Positions 62,435 through 64,000 of a stretch of DNA of 64,000 nt are shown here, in pieces. The position numbers and the translations under genes are program-made. Below the pieces are notes generated by a model. The model was given only the letters and a program-made list of their open reading frames with translations. It had not been told where the DNA came from and ran no database searches. Source of the stretch: Amedibacillus dolichus DSM 3991 (GTDB taxonomy: Bacteria; Bacillota_I; Bacilli_A; Erysipelotrichales; Erysipelotrichaceae); the NCBI RefSeq assembly GCF_000154285.1, contig NZ_DS483478.1:62001-126000 (forward strand), read 5' to 3'. Position 1 is the stretch's first letter, and every line of letters starts with the position of its first letter.

Positions 62435-62917
62435 ATGTATCAATATCGTTATTGTATTACTACTGCAAAAAAAATAAAAAATATGAATGAGTATTCTAAT
62501 GAAATTGAAGAATGTGTAATTAAATTTAACGAAGCATCACATAGAGCAAGAAATTATAAAAATATAGTTCTTCCTATAATATATGATAAGGAGAATATGG
62601 AATTTACTTTTGAATCAGAAAATGACTTAGGCGATTATCCTTCACTTAGACCACTTTGGCTATTTTCTAAATTATTATTGGAAGTAGATGGTCTAAATAA
62701 CTATTGTGTAAATAAGAGATTTTTAAAACCTGTGTTCATTAAAAGAATAGGTATTGATAGCTCAGAAGTAGAATTAAGTGATAAAGAAATACTAAAAGTA
62801 CTAATAGATATTTATATGAAGGAAGGAGTATCTAGTACTTATATGAATCGGCTAAATACAGAAATAAAACTAGAAATAAATAATGTTATAAAAAAATATA
62901 TAGAAAAGAGAGAATAA
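62435..62917 (+). CDS. Unknown AT-rich gene
   Basis: 160 residues that I do not recognise: soluble, lysine/asparagine rich, starting MYQYRYCITTAKKIKN, with GDYPSLRPLWLFSKLLLEVDGLN in the middle. AAGGAGATG precedes the ATG and a good terminator follows. Its base composition is lower in GC than lysS, suggesting recent transfer. Confidence 0.6.
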   Translation: MYQYRYCITTAKKIKNMNEYSNEIEECVIKFNEASHRARNYKNIVLPIIYDKENMEFTFESENDLGDYPSLRPLWLFSKLLLEVDGLNNYCVNKRFLKPVFIKRIGIDSSEVELSDKEILKVLIDIYMKEGVSSTYMNRLNTEIKLEINNVIKKYIEKRE

Positions 62918-62938
62918 AAAGTGCATTAGCACTTTTTT
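62916..62938 (+). terminator. Terminator
   Basis: AAAAAGTGC-ATTA-GCACTTTTT, directly after the stop codon. Confidence 0.85.
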
Positions 62939-62986
62939 ATTTATATACAACAAACGCATAAAATAGTAACATACGTACATTAATAC

Positions 62987-63015
62987 TTGACAAAAGGATT
63001 AGTTGTTATTATAAT
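62987..63015 (+). promoter_or_regulatory. Consensus promoter of the last gene
   Basis: TTGACA (62987-62992), 17 bases, TATAAT (63010-63015); AGGAGG follows at 63029-63034. Confidence 0.85.
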
Positions 63016-63040
63016 ATGTATGAAAACAGGAGGTAGTCTT

Positions 63041-64000
63041 ATGGAAGATTTAAAAAAATATGTATTAGTTGATAGTTCAAAACTAAAAAAAAGTTTAGAG
63101 GAAGGAAAACTAAAATATTTATCATTTATTTCAGATAATATAGAGTACTGGGAAGATTTATTTATCTACGATGAAGAAAAAAGTGAATTAGAAAAGTTTT
63201 TATTGTACAGAACGGCTGGAGCTTTTGATATTCATGGATATATTGATGACGGAGATATAGCACCTCCAGTTTTTGATTATTTAACAAATAAGCTTAAAAC
63301 AATAAAAAACGTTAAACAAATAGAATGTAAATCTAATTTAGAAAAAAAAGAATATTATAGTTCAAAACGTGTTGTAATAGTATTTTTGGATGATGGTACA
63401 AAATTATATTTAGAAACAGATACAGCAAATTCATTAATGTATGATTTAGGAGATTTTTTTAGAGAAGTGTTGGTAAAAAGATTTGGAAGAACATGGTATC
63501 AAAATTATATTAAATCATTTCAGTTGCCGGAAGACAAAGAGGATAGATGGTATAAACCTTTCAAATTTTATTATTTCTATACATTGGTATCTGATTCATT
63601 TAACGGTTTAGAACTAAGTGATGAAGAAATTGAATGCTTAAAAGCTTTAGAAGAAAGAGCAAAATACACTCACACATTAAAAAATATGATATTAGTTCCA
63701 TTTCGCTATAATATGTTTAGGGGAAAATTAAATAGTAAGACTTGTTCAGGAAAAAATATAAAGGATAGATTAGATTTAACTATTGTTGATTTAAAAGACA
63801 TGCTAGATAAAGTGAATAATGATTCTATATTTCAAAAAAGAATAAGGGATAAAAGAGGACTTAGTAGTTTGAAATCAGTTGAATTTTTATTAGATAATCA
63901 GAAAATATTATTTCCTGATATTCCTGAATATACGAAAGAAATGGAAGAAAATAGTATTAAAGCAATAACATTGAGAAGTAAATTAATTATAAAAACATTG
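63041..64000 (+). CDS. Large unknown protein, 3' end outside the window
   Basis: 320 codons open to the window edge. AGGAGG precedes the ATG at 63041. The product is soluble, rich in Lys, Glu, Asn and Asp, with aromatic segments (EYWEDLFIYDEEKSELEKFL, WYKPFKFYYFYTLVSDSF). I recognise no domain in the visible part. Strong promoter, own transcription unit, AT-rich composition like its neighbour. It could be part of a defence or mobile island beyond the window; that is a guess from context. Confidence 0.6.
   Translation, partial: MEDLKKYVLVDSSKLKKSLEEGKLKYLSFISDNIEYWEDLFIYDEEKSELEKFLLYRTAGAFDIHGYIDDGDIAPPVFDYLTNKLKTIKNVKQIECKSNLEKKEYYSSKRVVIVFLDDGTKLYLETDTANSLMYDLGDFFREVLVKRFGRTWYQNYIKSFQLPEDKEDRWYKPFKFYYFYTLVSDSFNGLELSDEEIECLKALEERAKYTHTLKNMILVPFRYNMFRGKLNSKTCSGKNIKDRLDLTIVDLKDMLDKVNNDSIFQKRIRDKRGLSSLKSVEFLLDNQKILFPDIPEYTKEMEENSIKAITLRSKLIIKTL

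Overview
The window is a chromosomal segment from a spore-forming, low-GC Firmicute, most likely of the Erysipelotrichaceae type. The case for this is the sporulation set (spoIIE, spoIID, a SpoIIQ-like M23 protein, an MreB/Mbl protein, a collagen-like protein of the spore-surface kind), the Firmicute order spoIIE-tilS-hpt-ftsH, dusB and lysS on the same strand, and three Firmicute RNA switches (THF, lysine L-box, lysine T-box). Genus is inferred; there is no rRNA or tRNA gene here to settle it.

Layout. 1-9.4 kb: the 5' end of a cysteine desulfidase-like gene, an SOS-type pair (Y-family polymerase and a LexA-like S24 repressor, divergent around a 10-9-10 palindrome), a BceRS/BceAB-type peptide-sensing and export module with an extra small membrane protein, then a glycosyltransferase beside a collagen-like protein. 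9.7-18.7 kb: housekeeping metabolism (pta, THF-riboswitch folT, folC, ung, lysine-riboswitch lysA-dapA-dapB, a YigZ-family gene, a NUDIX gene). 18.8-28.8 kb: accessory region with an AAA-ATPase/nuclease-like gene, unknown proteins, an Lrp-aminotransferase pair, two IS3-family elements and broken genes. 29-42 kb: membrane and envelope genes, a two-component pair of YesMN type, sporulation genes and undecaprenyl-phosphate sugar transferase. 42-54.3 kb: a decayed ATPase gene, a MazF-like protein, spoIIE, tilS, hpt, ftsH, an MFS/ArsR pair, hslO, dusB.

54.27-60.40 kb is the most unusual part. In Bacillus dusB and lysS are neighbours. Here they are pushed apart by two AT-rich cassettes, and the same 15-bp sequence, overlapping the dusB stop codon, occurs at 54271, 55490 and 60383, just before the lysS T-box promoter. 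Cassette one (1.2 kb) is an AbiF/Abi_2 protein with a HEPN RNase motif, preceded by its own promoter and a short structured RNA ending in a terminator. Cassette two (4.9 kb) is a CcpA- and antiterminator-controlled operon: PTS EIIA, BglG-type antiterminator, PTS EIIBC, an eIF2B-like protein lacking the expected catalytic cysteine, and pseudouridine-5'-phosphate glycosidase. No pseudouridine kinase is present, so the PTS may import and phosphorylate pseudouridine (or another C-nucleoside) directly. This is inference.

The right end (62.4-64 kb) holds two AT-rich genes of unknown function, the second running off the window.
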